The notes beneath the pieces are model-generated. The model was not told where the DNA came from. It did no database searches and saw only the letters and a list, made by a program, of their open reading frames with translations. DNA of 64,000 bases from Polytrichum commune (lineage: Eukaryota; Streptophyta; Polytrichopsida; Polytrichales; Polytrichaceae), in NCBI GenBank assembly GCA_950295325.1, contig OX485804.1, forward strand, positions 19,036,001 through 19,100,000, in the 5' to 3' direction. The translations under genes and the position numbers were made by a program. Numbering within the stretch: the stretch's first letter is position 1; every line of letters begins with the position of its first letter. Shown piece after piece: positions 37,041-48,565 of the stretch.

Positions 37041-37398
37041 AGGTTAAACTAAGGAAAGCGCCACGTAGGCATGCGCTTGAGGACATGCGCACACGCAGGC
37101 TCCCTCACAGACAGGCTTCGATCCATCGTCGCACTTGAGATTCGCAACTCCGATGCTTTCTGGAGTTCCAAGCTTTTGATCGCTTGTGGTTGTCGAGGTT
37201 TCGTGGAACCTGGCGTTGCGTTGAGTCACGACCTAACTCTTGACACACTTACTTGTGCTGCAAAGGCACGCAGAACAAGATTATTCTTGTTGTGTTGTGT
37301 TTTGTTGTGTTGTGTTGTTTGTTGTTGTCCACTTAGGGTTTGTGGCAACTTCTTAGGCAGAGAGACAGAGTGGGGAAGGGAATCGATTTGAAGACGCG
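37041..37398 (+). promoter_or_regulatory. Upstream and 5' leader region of the V-ATPase D gene
   Basis: Less AT-rich than the DNA before it. It contains GCCACGTAGG, which has an ACGT core of the G-box type (37060-37069), and a T/G-rich TTGTG microsatellite at 37286-37328 just before the coding region. No clear TATA box is seen. The role of these elements is inferred from position. Confidence 0.4.
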
Positions 37399-38163
37399 AT
37401 GTCGGGGCAAACGCAGCGTCTGAATGTGGCTCCCACGATTACGATGATGGGAGTGGTGAAGGCGAGGCTGGTAGGGGCGACGAAGGGACATCAGCTGCTG
37501 AAGAAGAAGAGCGATGCGCTGACGATGCAGTTCCGACAAATCCTGAAGCGGATTGTGGAGACGAAGGAGGCGATGGGGGATACGATGAAAGCATCCGCGT
37601 TTTCGTTGACGGAAGCTAAGTATGCGGCAGGGGATAACATCAAGTATATTGTGTTTGAGAATGTGGATAAAGCCACGATTAAGGTTAGGGCTAGGCAGGA
37701 GAATGTGGCAGGGGTGAAGCTGCCGAAATTTGAGCATTTCACGGAAGCAGGGGAATCGAAGAACGATTTGACAGGGTTGGCACGGGGAGGCCAACAGATC
37801 CAGCTGTCGAGATCCGCTTTTGTGAAAGCGATTGAGGTTTTGGTGGAACTGGCGTCGTTGCAGACATCGTTCTTGACATTGGACGAAGCTATCAAAACCA
37901 CCAACCGTAGGGTTAATGCGCTTGAGAATGTAGTGAAGCCGAAATTGGAGAACACCATCACGTATATCAGGGGGGAGCTCGACGAGTTGGAGAGGGAGGA
38001 GTTTTTCAGGTTGAAGAAAGTGCAGGGGTTCAAGAAGAAGGAGGTGGACAAGCAGCTTGCAAAGAACAAGCTCTATTTGGAACAACAAGCAGCCAATGGT
38101 GGAACAATGCATTCCGTCAAATCTACTCAGGATGCAGAGAATGATGAAGATATTCTTTTTTGA
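37399..38163 (+). CDS. VHA-D: V-type proton ATPase subunit D
   Basis: Intact intronless frame of 254 residues starting MSGQTQRLNVAPTITMMG and ending DAENDEDILF. Subunit D is part of the central rotor stalk of the V1 sector, coupling ATP hydrolysis by the A3B3 head to proton pumping into vacuole, Golgi and endosome lumens. The sequence is diagnostic throughout: KARLVGATKGHQLLKKKSDA near the N terminus, LTEAKYAAGDNIKY in the middle, SLQTSFLTLDEAIKTTNRRV and NALENVVKPKLENTI in the C-terminal helix, then LDELEREEFFRLKKVQGFKK. Long N- and C-terminal helices form the expected coiled coil; length is close to other plant members (about 260). Codon use is more GC-rich than the flanks. An antisense 281-codon frame overlaps it and is a shadow. 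Confidence 0.98.
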   Translation: MSGQTQRLNVAPTITMMGVVKARLVGATKGHQLLKKKSDALTMQFRQILKRIVETKEAMGDTMKASAFSLTEAKYAAGDNIKYIVFENVDKATIKVRARQENVAGVKLPKFEHFTEAGESKNDLTGLARGGQQIQLSRSAFVKAIEVLVELASLQTSFLTLDEAIKTTNRRVNALENVVKPKLENTITYIRGELDELEREEFFRLKKVQGFKKKEVDKQLAKNKLYLEQQAANGGTMHSVKSTQDAENDEDILF

Positions 38164-39594
38164 ATTTCTTTGTTGCATGGATGGATAATCAGTATACCTC
38201 CTGTTATGATGTTATGATGTCAAAGCGGCCTTGGGTGAAATGTGGTGACCAAGATTGCGGCAATCTACACATGGGAGATTACATCTTCTCCTTTTATGGA
38301 TGGTTTCATATTGTCAATATGAACCATGGTTTAGGTTATCCCTAAATCTTGGTAAGCCACTCTCCCCCGATGTACCTGAGGGAACAAATTCCCCCCCTCA
38401 GCAGTATTATACGTTAAGTTGGTAAGTAGTTTTAATGCCCCTGAATAGTTGGATGGTGGATGACTATTGTGATGAAGCATTCAAGCTGTCCACTTCAGAT
38501 ATGTCACCACTCTGGGACACTGCACAAGTTACGAAGGTGACTTATAACGAAGGTGATCGTTTTGAGAGGTAGCTGGTGCGACAGGACGTCAGAATACGCA
38601 AAAAGACGAGGAGTTTGGTAGCAGTGGCTTTAATTTTGCTTGAAGTGTATAATTGAAGCACTCTTAGCAAGTTAGCAGGTTATGTGTTCTCAATAAGCAA
38701 GTGACAAGTGTTCGTTTGCGACACCTTCTATCAGTAATTTTTGTTTTTGCAGTCTTCTTTGGACAACATCGCAGGGGTGTATTGTTTACAGCTACAGTCA
38801 TATAATATGTACAAATGATAGGTGATTGTAAGCGATGCACAGATTTTTATTTATTTTCTGTTTCCTTCTGGAGTGTCCATTCAATTTGTTTCATGGATGA
38901 GTCTTAGAAGGCTGGAGCTGGGCACTTATCGGGAGGTTTGAGATTTTTCATCAAACTTGTTGTAGTCCAGCCATCACCGGGATTTAATTGCAAATGACCG
39001 AGCAAGTTCTAAAACTTGCCTGATCTGTTTCTTATTTTCTATATTTAATCTGTCTGGTGACACAGGATCCTTGTTGATTGTGCGGAGATGCTTTGTACAC
39101 TGTATAGGAGTTGTGATGTGGAGAGGTTTTTGTTGGCACGGAATTCTTCTGTTCAATGAGAGCCCGTATGGAGAGAGCGTGAATGGGCATAGGCTGAGCC
39201 CATTTGTAAACCGACACAGGTTGATGGAGCTAGGCCGAGTGCTACTGCTTCCTATAAGAGGTGGTCTCTGAACTTGTGTTGCCTTTAATTTGTGTTGTCA
39301 TGCTGGCCAATTTTACCATCTTGCCTCCTTGCAATTCACCATAGAGGCAAGGTGGACACACAAGATTCTGAGAGGAACACAAACAAGTGCCTGAACATTC
39401 GAGAGATGTGTGTAAGAGATAGTCTTACCCTTGTGCATCATTCAACACCAGTTTCTCCTCTTAACTATATGTTATCAGCCAAGCTTATTGGGTACAGATA
39501 CCTTGGTTTTCTGTGATTGTAAAATGTGTTTTTGAGAATCAGCAAGGTATTCTCTCTTCTTGCAGATCAGTACAGGTGTCTAACTTATTTTTAC
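38164..39594 (+). other. 3' flank of the V-ATPase D gene; no further gene
   Basis: Probably includes the 3' untranslated region. Short frames here show no recognised similarity. Confidence 0.45.
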
Positions 39595-39597
39595 TTA

Positions 39598-40007
39598 GGG
39601 TCACTTCATGCAGTGTGGTCACGGGCCCTAGTGTGAAGTCATGTATCTGGACCCTCCACCAAATGCTTCTATTTCAATGAACTTCTTTTCATGTGGGTTC
39701 CACACACTTGATAAAATAATATAATAAATCAACAGTTGCGAGATTTCAGAGAGCCATAGTCTCCCGAGTTTGTGTAATACCTACTTCCAAGAGGCTGTTT
39801 TTGAAAATAGTCCAAGTGACCATGCAACATGATGTATTTGATGCCATGTAGGAATCCATGTAAACTTTACATGCATCTTGCATTTATGTATTCTGTTGGT
39901 CCCTTGAGCGTAGTGTAGAGCAAACTTGGACATGCTACACCTTTTCCACCAATGAGTGCTTGAAGTGAAATGGTCACGGGCCCTCAGACTCAAGTGTGAA
40001 GTGGCCC
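39598..40007 (-). mobile_element. PIF/Harbinger-like MITE (family 1), copy C
   Basis: Same orientation as copy B but with about 90 bp missing after the left terminus GGGTCACTTC. The right terminus, inverted, is GGGCCACTTCACACTTGAG. A perfect TTA duplication flanks it (39595-39597 and 40008-40010). 410 bp. Confidence 0.8.
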
Positions 40008-40555
40008 TTAGGCTTCCGCATATATGAAGAAATGTCTATATCTGCAACTACTATGCCTGATGTGTTTAGCTTATTACCTCCCAATTATGTCTGTTGTTTG
40101 ATAGCCTTGTGAAAGTGTCTTCTTGATGGTAAAGTATTGCAGTTTCCTTGTGCAATTTTCTTTTGTGGCAGTGTAGCACATTTCCGATTGATAAGAAATA
40201 GAGGTGTATTTAGTGCAATTAGACCACCCTCTTGGAACCAAAATTTTCTTGGGTCCATAGTGTGTGAATGGTACATTAGGTAGAGGGACTGTCTTGTAAA
40301 CAATGCATGTTATACATCTCTACTTTGAACACCTGATTCCTGGTAGCTGCACTTCATAGTTGAAATGGATTTGTAGTATAGTGTGATATACTTGGACCTT
40401 GTGTTGATATATTACATACAATTTGGTGTATTATGTAAGGAAATTCTGAGTACTGCAGCCTAGAGCATTCATAGAAGCTTTTGATGTGAAGTCCATTGGG
40501 ATGCACAACTGACAAGGCTATGAAGAGCATATGTTGTCAATGTGTGCTTTAATCT

Positions 40556-40801
40556 TTGCTAGGTGCAGTTGAACAACTAGTGTCATGCCAACATGGGATT
40601 GTGAAGGGTGCCAAACAATGCGGTTGCAACATGTGGCAAAACTATGGATTTCACGTCCATGTCTACCATGTCTTGTGCAATGATGTGATACCGGACCCAA
40701 AAACATCATGCCGGTGGGGGGTAAGTCCAATAGTTTACCCAGGGGTAAATGGATGCGGTCAACCCCTATTCAACGGTCTAGTCGATTGCAAAAGAGAATA
40801 A
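40556..40801 (+). CDS. Cysteine-rich candidate exon or small orphan ORF (unassigned)
   Basis: An 81-codon open frame with seven cysteines spread along it (motifs VSCQHG, KQCGCNMW, YHVLCND, SCRWG, NGCGQP, LVDCKRE). A splice acceptor-like TTTGCTAG precedes it at 40553-40560, and a strong donor-like GGTAAGT occurs at 40721-40727 inside the frame, so it could be an internal exon 40561-40721 or a terminal exon ending at 40801. No in-frame ATG suits a start, and no signal peptide or family is recognised. It may be a remnant of a secreted-protein gene or a chance frame. Confidence 0.25.
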   Translation: MLGAVEQLVSCQHGIVKGAKQCGCNMWQNYGFHVHVYHVLCNDVIPDPKTSCRWGVSPIVYPGVNGCGQPLFNGLVDCKRE

Positions 40802-40804
40802 TTC

Positions 40805-42330
40805 AAAAATTCTAATTGCTTTTGAATCGTAAGATCTTGTTGGCTACAAGATGTAATGGTCCATACTTCTTTTGGGCTTAGCAATTAAGTGCTCCAAATT
40901 GATTGTTGTAGTTGACCAAGAGAAGTCGACTTCTAGAAGAAAAAAAATTACAAATGAGAAAATCCCCAAAATTATGGATGGTTAAATCTTGCATCCTACA
41001 AGATCTAACAATCCAAATGGTTTTCTAGATTTATATACAAGTTTGGGACATGTGCAATTGAGCCCCATTGCATTGGGAGATGGTTTACTAGAATTAGAGG
41101 ATAAAACAATCTTGTATTTGTCGGTAGTCCTTCTAAATATGGGAACCACAAGGAGGAAGAGTCCCTTGGAGGTGAAATTAACTAGCGTGGGGATAATTGT
41201 CCACAACAAGTATGACAAGTCACCGCAACATTTTATATCCTTGACAAATAGGAGGAGCAATTTTTGGAAGAGGACTCTCCTTTGCACTTTTGCAAACTTA
41301 TGTAATGATGTGGATCTACACTCTAAACATTGTAATATCATGCACGTGGCAACCAAGTGTATGTGATATTAAGGAATTTTGCAATGTAACGTGGATGTGT
41401 GATAGAAGGAAATTAGTGTGTCAAGTGACATTATGAAACCAAATGCAACATTGCAATGTTGAAATGGATGATTTCATGCATGAGACATGGATATGAGCTC
41501 AAGGTGAAATCGACTCCCAAGTAGTTGGTTATTTAGTGACACCTTAGATTGCTTGAGAAATGGAAGGTGATTGTGCGCACATATATAAACAGAGTGACCT
41601 TCGAGAGAATTCCTTTTAAATTACACAAATGCAATCACAAGTTTGCACTTGAGCCATATGGCTAGAGAGTCTAGCTTTATTTTTTTTACATGATGGCAAA
41701 AATTAAGATGCACCAATATATGCGCTTAACTTCCATACCATAAATCTCATATATCAAACCCTTGGAACCTTTGCGTGGACGAGTTGTAGAAGCAACATCG
41801 CAATGTTAGGGAAGAAGAGTTTTGGTTTGTTCTAAATTTGTTTGGCATGGAAGAGGGATACTACAATAGTGCTAATGCATCAAGATTTGATAAGGAACCC
41901 ACCAAACAATCCCATTTACAACATGGCTATGCATCTTAGGGTGGAAAACATGGTGTTCTTCAAATTGTTTGTGAGTGCATATTTGTTGTAAGTACATCCC
42001 ATAGTTTCTAAAATGCAACCTTATAACAATCAATCTATAGGGGTACAAGGCCACCTTACATGACTGTCAAGTTGTAATTTGATGTTTGGGGAGAACCGGC
42101 GGTGAGTTACAGATGAACTGGTTGAGTTTGAGAAATAATTGGTTGAAGTTGGAGACTTCATGAGAATTACTGATCATTTTAGAGGTATATATAGGATATA
42201 CGTCAAATGAATAAAGTAAAACCCGATGATGTCAACATGTAACCAGTTGGATTTAGAATCACTAGGATCTTGACCGACTATGCCCAAAACATTCCCCGGC
42301 ACTGCTGTAGACAGAGCGGACTCAGAGTCT
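40805..42330. other. Intergenic, with dispersed repeats H, G and J
   Basis: Repeat H copy 3 spans about 41290-41480 (-), a G-like unit 41500-41690, and repeat J copy 3 (inverted) 42105-42300. Overlapping long frames on both strands at 40982-41366 have no recognised similarity and are not called. Confidence 0.5.
41290..41480 (-). repeat. Dispersed repeat (family H), copy 3
   Basis: Minus-strand motifs CATGAAATCATCCATTTCA, ACATTGCAATGTTGCATTTG and CACATACACTTGGTTGCCAC align with 7990-8200. Confidence 0.5.
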
Positions 42331-42332
42331 AA

Positions 42333-42856
42333 TGCCCCCTCCCCACCCGACTTTAGCTAAGCCTAAAAGTTGGTTATGAAAATACGGCCTTCACACCATC
42401 AACATTATATAATGCCGAGCCTAGTTGGCAATTGATATGGCATGGTTTAAAAGTGGAGGTTTTAAGCCTCAAGCACTGACCCTCCCATCGGTACCTAGAC
42501 ATGAGGCAAGCATGTAGGACCTTTAAAAGTGTTGCCTCCCGCCCTTGTGATTGGTTGCTTTCAGTCTCAGCTATGAGGGCACAATGAGCTTCATCAACAA
42601 AAGCTAGTGATAAGATAGATGAGTACGTAGTAAGGCATTTGGGGATGGGACAAAAACTATCCAACATTCATTGCTTGGTAGATAAAACAATGAACATGTG
42701 TGAAAGCCAGTTAACTAAAACCTACTCAAAATCCTCCAAAAAAAGTTTTTGTAGGTGCATTATGATAGCCGGATATCTCTACTATAACCGAACGAGCTTT
42801 ACCCAGTTTTTAAGAAAGACTTTAGTTATTTGGTAAAGTTAGGTGGGGAGGGGGCA
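42333..42856 (+). mobile_element. TIR element (family 2), copy 2
   Basis: Terminal inverted repeats TGCCCCCTCCCCACCCGACT and, at the right end, TGCCCCCTCCCCACCTAACT. 524 bp; the interior matches copy 1 (GACATGAGGCAAG, AAGGCATTTGGGGATGGGAC). A TAA is present on both sides. Confidence 0.8.
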
Positions 42857-42859
42857 TAA

Positions 42860-44900
42860 GGAACCTAGGAAGAGCACATGGCACGTCATTTAAGTCCGAT
42901 GCCACCAGCAAATTGAGGAATTTAAAAAAAAAAAAAAAACCACACTGACAAGAGTGTGAAGCCACAAAGGACATGTTGATCAAGTACTTAATGGGAGGGA
43001 GCTCGTTTCCATGATAAAATAAAATAAAAGGGACGTGTGTGGTTTTAGACATTCCCGTGAAATTTACCCGTTCATCACCACGGAATGCTCATGCATGGCA
43101 AGGATGGTGTGCAAGGTGGTTTACTTATTGTTGCCCCCCCCCCCCCCTCATGACCACATGGACGGGTGATGGTGAACATACATCGCATGTCAATATAAAA
43201 ACAATGATGTTCTTTTTTCTTTACTTTCTTATTGTGTGTTGGGGCCCCTGGTGTGTTGGGTTATATTGTGTTATATTGGAGGGTGTATCGGTTGTTGGTT
43301 TTGTTCTAGTTTGTATTTATGTAAGCTAGGTATTTTGACAACTGTTTGTTGGATTTTGTCCACGAGTGTTTTGATGATGAGTTTGGGGATATTTTATGCT
43401 TGTGATTAGTACTATTAGGGTTTTGACAACTTGTTTCATGAAACTGACCTTATTGGATTTGTGTCACCTATGCGAATGTTTTAGAACCCATTCTTGTTCA
43501 AATGTTATATCTAGTTGATCAGACCTTGTAGTTAATATCAAAGACTTCCAATTAATACAGTGAAATGAATTTGAGATTTACTAGCAATGAATCCTCAAGG
43601 GGTCAGTATATATTGGGTGTCTTAATGTGGGTGCTACAAATCTTAAGCCCATGACCCAATGCAAATGCATAGTGGGAGACTCGATGATGAAATAATCCTA
43701 AAGTCAAATGCTTTTCAAGTATCATACGTTTCTCAAGCTTTGCTTTCCTCCAAAGTTCGTAATATTGTATACGGTGCTCTATTTCACCTCTATTAGTGCC
43801 AAAATGTAGTATCCATGTGGAATTCAAGTGGGTCTCAACCATTAGAGGAATGACATCTGGCATGATTCCAGGGAGAGGGGGGGGGGGTAATTGGTTTCTA
43901 TTGGAATAAAAAGTTCTCTATGAGACTACTCAAGGGCGAGTTAATGTTAGGTCCAAGTCCAAGCATTTGGAGTCCGAAGCATTGACAATTGGACCTAAGT
44001 TGCAAACTAAGTGGCCACTATAATATCATTATTAATGTCATTGGTGGACCCTAATATATAGATGTTATGAGTCCAAAACCAAGCTTCTTGTTCATGATAC
44101 TAGGAAATTAACCAAGACTCACTAGATCTTTGAATCAACAATTTTCATTAATTTAGTTCTAAATGGAGAAAGCAATGACTCTATCTTATAGAGCTTTCCA
44201 ACGCCTATTCAACGAGTCGCATGTGCATTGCCCACCAGTCATCATATTCCACCAAGTTGTTTGCATGTATTGAGCTTCCAAAGTGTAGTTATTTTTGACG
44301 TTCGTGTCACACTCAAATTATGTTTAAATGAAGCACATGTGCACATGATTTTAATAGTATCTTTGTAAACTTATGGATTCCTTTTTTTTTCGTTGCCTAT
44401 GAATTTTATAATTAAAAAATGAAATGATCATATCTCAAAGTATAACATTAAAAAAGTTATTGAAGATTCACACATCTTCCATGGAATCTAGATATATTGA
44501 AAATGTATTGATGGCTCCACCCATACATAACATACTAAATTTATAGGCTTAGCTCTTTTTTAAAAGGGATGACAACTTATAAGTAGTATTTAGCATCATG
44601 ATGGGTCACTATAAGAGGGCATTGTGTGGCACTAATTTCACCATCGTAGGCCAAGCAAGATGTGTGGCCATGATTCTCAACCAATGAGAGTTGTACATGT
44701 CACCGCCCCATGTGGGCCCAAGGAATGCCACTAATCGGTGTTAAATAGTATAGATTATCAAAAATTGTCAATGAAGCAAGCTCAAATGGCCTAGTTTCCG
44801 ATTCAATGTAGCAGAATGAACATAAATCATGTTACTATTCAATTTGTATGGCATTTTGAACATCAAAGGAGCATTGTGCTGACTTTATTCTTGGCCCCAT
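42860..44900. other. Intergenic; one MITE, no gene
   Basis: Contains a poly-A tract (about 42919-42938), a C homopolymer (about 43135-43147) and family M copy 3 (43757-43922). No coding region is supported. Confidence 0.5.
43757..43922. mobile_element. Short TIR element (family M), copy 3
   Basis: Left GGTGCTCTATTTCACCTCTA; then GTGCCAAAATGTAGTATCCA and ATGACATCTGGCATGATTCC in the same order as copy 1; right AAAGTTCTCTATGAGAC. A G homopolymer has expanded inside it. Confidence 0.5.
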
Positions 44901-44903
44901 GGT

Positions 44904-45162
44904 GCAAGAGCATTAGGAGAAAACTTATCCATTTCGGTCATATGTTGCAACTTGTCCACTGTAACTCATGGATAGAAAATGCATAAAGAAATCATTTCAG
45001 CTGTCAACCCAAGGTTTTTGGTTGCCAGTCGTCCCAAATCCAAATCAAACGCCTTGGGTTGACAACCAGATTGATTAATTTATGCATTTTCTCTCCACGA
45101 GTTGCAGTGAACAAGTTGCAATGGATGATTGGAATGGACAAGTTTTCTCCTAGTGGAGCCTA
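44904..45162. mobile_element. Foldback element with about 110-bp arms
   Basis: The left arm (44904-45020: AGGAGAAAACTTATCCATTT ... GTTGCAACTTGTCCACTGTA ... GAAAATGCATAAAGAAATCA ... TGTCAACCCAAGG) pairs with the right arm (45048-45162), which read inverted has AGGAGAAAACTTGTCCATTC, ATTGCAACTTGTTCACTGCA, GAAAATGCATAAATTAATCA and TGTCAACCCAAGG. Arms are about 85% complementary around a short loop. Non-coding. Confidence 0.8.
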
Positions 45163-46106
45163 CTGATGAGTAATGTTATGTAGATTGGGGCCGGATTTTG
45201 CAAAAATGTCAACATGGTTTTTTATTTTTAAAATTCAAGCATGAGTCAGTATTGCATAACTTGTCGCGAGCTCAAACCTTTAGTTTTCGGCGAATGGGTT
45301 TGCTCAATTTTGGAGTTCCGTTGGATCCAAACACTTTCATAAACCGCCCCCAAAGTACAGTTTGAAGCTAGTGCTACATCGATTGTCCCAATTAGTGCGT
45401 GTTACTATTAAGAGTTGTGCAGTGCAATAATGTCTTGCTCGGGAGTTCAATTTATGCGAAGTTCAATAGTTTGTCTAGACATTAGAGAACATAAACAACT
45501 TTGCTTGGTAAAATATTACATTTTCATCAAATAGTCATAGCATTGCATAACTTCAACTAACAACATGCACTAATTGGGATAATTAGTGTAATGTAGAGGG
45601 TGCTAAAATCAACAACCCACCCACCCAAAAGCAACATCTACAAACGTCTTCCAATCACCAACACTCTACTACCTTGAACCATTCCCCACGGAAAAGGGGT
45701 GCCTGGGCCCATGCAGTGACGGGTTCAAGTGCCATTAGTGGCGCCATTGCATACTAGTCTACACTATCTCCATATAGGATAGGTAACGGGCTCCACTCTA
45801 TCTTGGGTCGGTTCAAGGTGGGTTTAGGGTGGCTTGTCAATGCCTATTCTAGCCATCTTATTTACAAGGTAGAACAGTTCAAGCCCACAAAACCAAGGAG
45901 GTTGGTTATGGGTACCAATGGGGTCGGAACCTGGGATGCAAGGGGACGGTTCTACAACCAAAATCAGGTGGGATCATGGAGGTGCCCATGTTGGGCTTTG
46001 ATTCTAGTTCCCAACTATGTCATGTTGGTTCTAGGAAATGAAGGTGGGGTCCCTCATCATATGCAAGTTTTGTCATACATGGGGCCTAGGGATCAATTTA
46101 AGGAAG

Positions 46107-46395
46107 CTACACTAAATAAGATATTTAGTGTTTGATTATATCTAGTGTTGTTACCACCCTACCCTACTCAATACTTATTTTCAATTCCTTGACAATTAGT
46201 GTTAGACATAAATGTGCCACACTAAATTTTTCTTCTTCTTCATATCCTTACTAACACGGCATTCAAACATGTAACTTCCACCTATTACCATAGTTGATAT
46301 TTAGTGTTTAAGTTTACATTTAATGTTACTTACTTCCATAGGGTTATTGATATTGAGTGTATCAAACACTAAATACACTATTTAGTGCAGTGGTT
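46107..46395. mobile_element. TIR element (family F), diverged copy
   Basis: Left GCTACACTAAATAAGATATT and right (inverted) CACTGCACTAAATAGTGTAT are inverted repeats; AGTGTT/AACACTAAAT motifs recur inside. About 290 bp. Confidence 0.5.
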
Positions 46396-46436
46396 TGGAC
46401 TTTGAATATTCATCAAATTTTCATTTGAAACTAATT

Positions 46437-46478
46437 TCTCTTTCTCTTTCTCTTTCTCTTTCTTTCGTTCTTTCTTTT
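46437..46478 (+). repeat. CTTT-rich microsatellite
   Basis: Repeated tttctc units passing into tttcttt repeats. Confidence 0.9.
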
Positions 46479-46874
46479 TACCTATGTTGAGCCCAAAAGC
46501 TAGGGTGTATGTGCAACACCTTAAAGTGTTGGTTCAAGCACCCTCTACCTTTAGGGTTGCAAGAGATGTGGGCATGAGACATAGCATTCCGAATCTCATG
46601 GTCCCCATGGATGCCATTTCGGAAGCTGACAAAGGTGTGATATTATTTGGGAGGCTAAATTTAACCCTAAATCAAGCTCACGGCAATGAAGTGCACGACA
46701 GCTCCAAGTTCCATGCCAACCTCGAGCTTTGTTGGTTCCTGTCTGGAAAGGAAGCAGTGAAGGGACCCACCCCAAAATGGCTCAGATCAAGCGAGAGGAT
46801 AGGCATTGTCACTTGTGTTGGATGGCTTCACTATGTTATTATGCGACATCCATCCACGGCAATGACCATCGATT

Positions 46875-47045
46875 TATAGTCCATCCACATACCCTGGTGT
46901 AGGTGTAGGCCACCAGTGAACGGCTCCTATTAGCAGTGGCCACTTTTAGGGTTCGTGAAGCAAGTGAGAGCCATTAGGTGTAACCAGTGCTGGTAGGAAC
47001 CGTATGTTCACTGGTGGGCCGCATCAGTAAGTGTGGGTGGGCTAT
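46875..47045. mobile_element. Palindromic TIR element (family L), copy 1
   Basis: Left TATAGTCCATCCACATACCC and right (inverted) ATAGCCCACCCACACTTACT; internally CACCAGTGAACGG pairs with a TTCACTGGTGGGCC arm, so most of the 171 bp can fold back on itself. Confidence 0.7.
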
Positions 47046-47049
47046 CAGG

Positions 47050-47240
47050 GACAATTTTCACTAATAGTTTATTGTTGTGGAGCATCATGAATTTAGGATG
47101 AGTGACATAAACAATTATAGCAAGCGGCACCAAGACAAGAGGCTTCAATGATTTGTGTGTAGAGAACAAATTAAGATTACGAGTTTAACTGCTAATGTGG
47201 TCCACACTAATTGTGCAGTGTGTTGATTCTAAGATCACAC
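47050..47240. mobile_element. MITE-like element (family K), second copy, between two L elements
   Basis: Shares GGCACCAAGACAAGAGGCTT and GTGTGTTGATTCTAAGATCA-type sequence with 14740-14890. It is flanked directly by the two L copies. Confidence 0.45.
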
Positions 47241-47242
47241 TA

Positions 47243-47404
47243 GTAGCCCACCCACACTTGTTAGTGCGGGTCACCAGTGAACGGTGAGTACCATCATTGG
47301 TTACATCTAGTGACTCTCACTTGCTAAACTAACTCTAAAAAGTGATCCATGCTAGTAAGAACCGTTCACTAGTGACCTATACCAATGAGTGTGGGTGGAC
47401 TATA
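47243..47404. mobile_element. Palindromic TIR element (family L), copy 2
   Basis: Left TAGCCCACCCACACTTGTTA, right (inverted) TATAGTCCACCCACACTCAT, with GTCACCAGTGAACGG pairing with CCGTTCACTAGTGAC. 162 bp, in inverted orientation to copy 1. Confidence 0.7.
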
Positions 47405-48565
47405 AGTCAAGCATTTAGTGTACCCATCGACTTTACCCTCATTACTTGTCCTTCTCCCTTCCCCCCATGTCAAATTAATAAAATAAAATAAAATAATCAA
47501 TATGTTTCTCAAGGCCCAAAAGCACCTATTGCTATCAAGTGGATGCAATGACCATAAGAGGGACACCAACCTTATGAAGGTGATCTACTTGTACATCAAT
47601 ATCATGAACTTAATAGCCTTGGTTCACAAAGTTTTTGCTTTCAAATCTTGTAACCCTCATGTTATGTGTTGTTGTGCGTAATAGGCAATTTTCTCTCTCT
47701 AGGGATTAAGCGAGTATCTATGACAGCCAATAAAGAAGGGAGATCATATTTTTCCAAGCACAGTAGAATATGAGCCTTTCATAACATTATGCACCTCCTT
47801 GATTGCGTTCCATGGGATCATGTATTGGGCGTTCATAACTCTCCATTGATATAGGGATTCTTTGTTTATGAGCACTCTGAAGGTTGTGTATTGTAGAATT
47901 TTTGACAAACGATTGTAATTAGATATTTTAACAATCACAACCTCTTTCTTTGGAAAAAAATTATCATGTAGCTACTAAGTAACATCATAAGTTATGTATC
48001 TATATTGCAAGGACAACTCGGACTACACCATTTATGGCATTTAGTGTCACATACACTATTAGTGAAGGGCCTAGACTAGATGCCTAGAAGTCTCAAAGTG
48101 TCATGCCCACGAACTGTCAATATGATACTATTTGTCAACACCAGTACTTTCCTGAAAGTGAAAAAACCTTCCATCGTGACATTTAGCTTAGCACATTGGA
48201 TACTTGAGATGGTGGTTTTTTGCATTTTAATATGCAAGGGAAAGATACTCTTGACTCTTGAGCATGCTTATGAGAAGTGTCACATATTATTATTCTACCA
48301 GAGGAAGATATTCTTGAGCATATTGATGGCGAGTGTCATTTGTATACACTTTAGTGAACTTGTAGACCATTGTGTAACATAGGCATACACCTCATGACGC
48401 TACTGAACATACTCATGCTAAGATATTAGTGAGCGCACTCGAATGCCAAGTGTCATGAGGTGACACTGAGGGTGAAGTTGTTGGTCATTAGTGTAACTTA
48501 GCATATGCCTCAAAATAAGGGTAAGTGACACTAATTAGCCCCGGGCTAAATCACATATATGCTTG
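47405..48565. other. Intergenic; nothing recognised
   Basis: Short frames only; scattered gtgacact/agtgtcac motifs suggest decayed MITE ends but no boundaries can be set. Confidence 0.45.

Noticed and set aside
37333-38178. 281-codon minus-strand frame
   Set aside because: Antisense shadow of the V-ATPase subunit D coding region; leucine/histidine-rich with no family resemblance.
40982-41366. Overlapping 124- and 125-codon frames on opposite strands
   Set aside because: Neither resembles a known protein; the right end overlaps dispersed repeat H, so chance openness is likelier.
46484-46879. 131-codon plus-strand frame
   Set aside because: No recognised similarity, starts within a CTTT microsatellite flank and ends at transposon L; no splice or promoter support.
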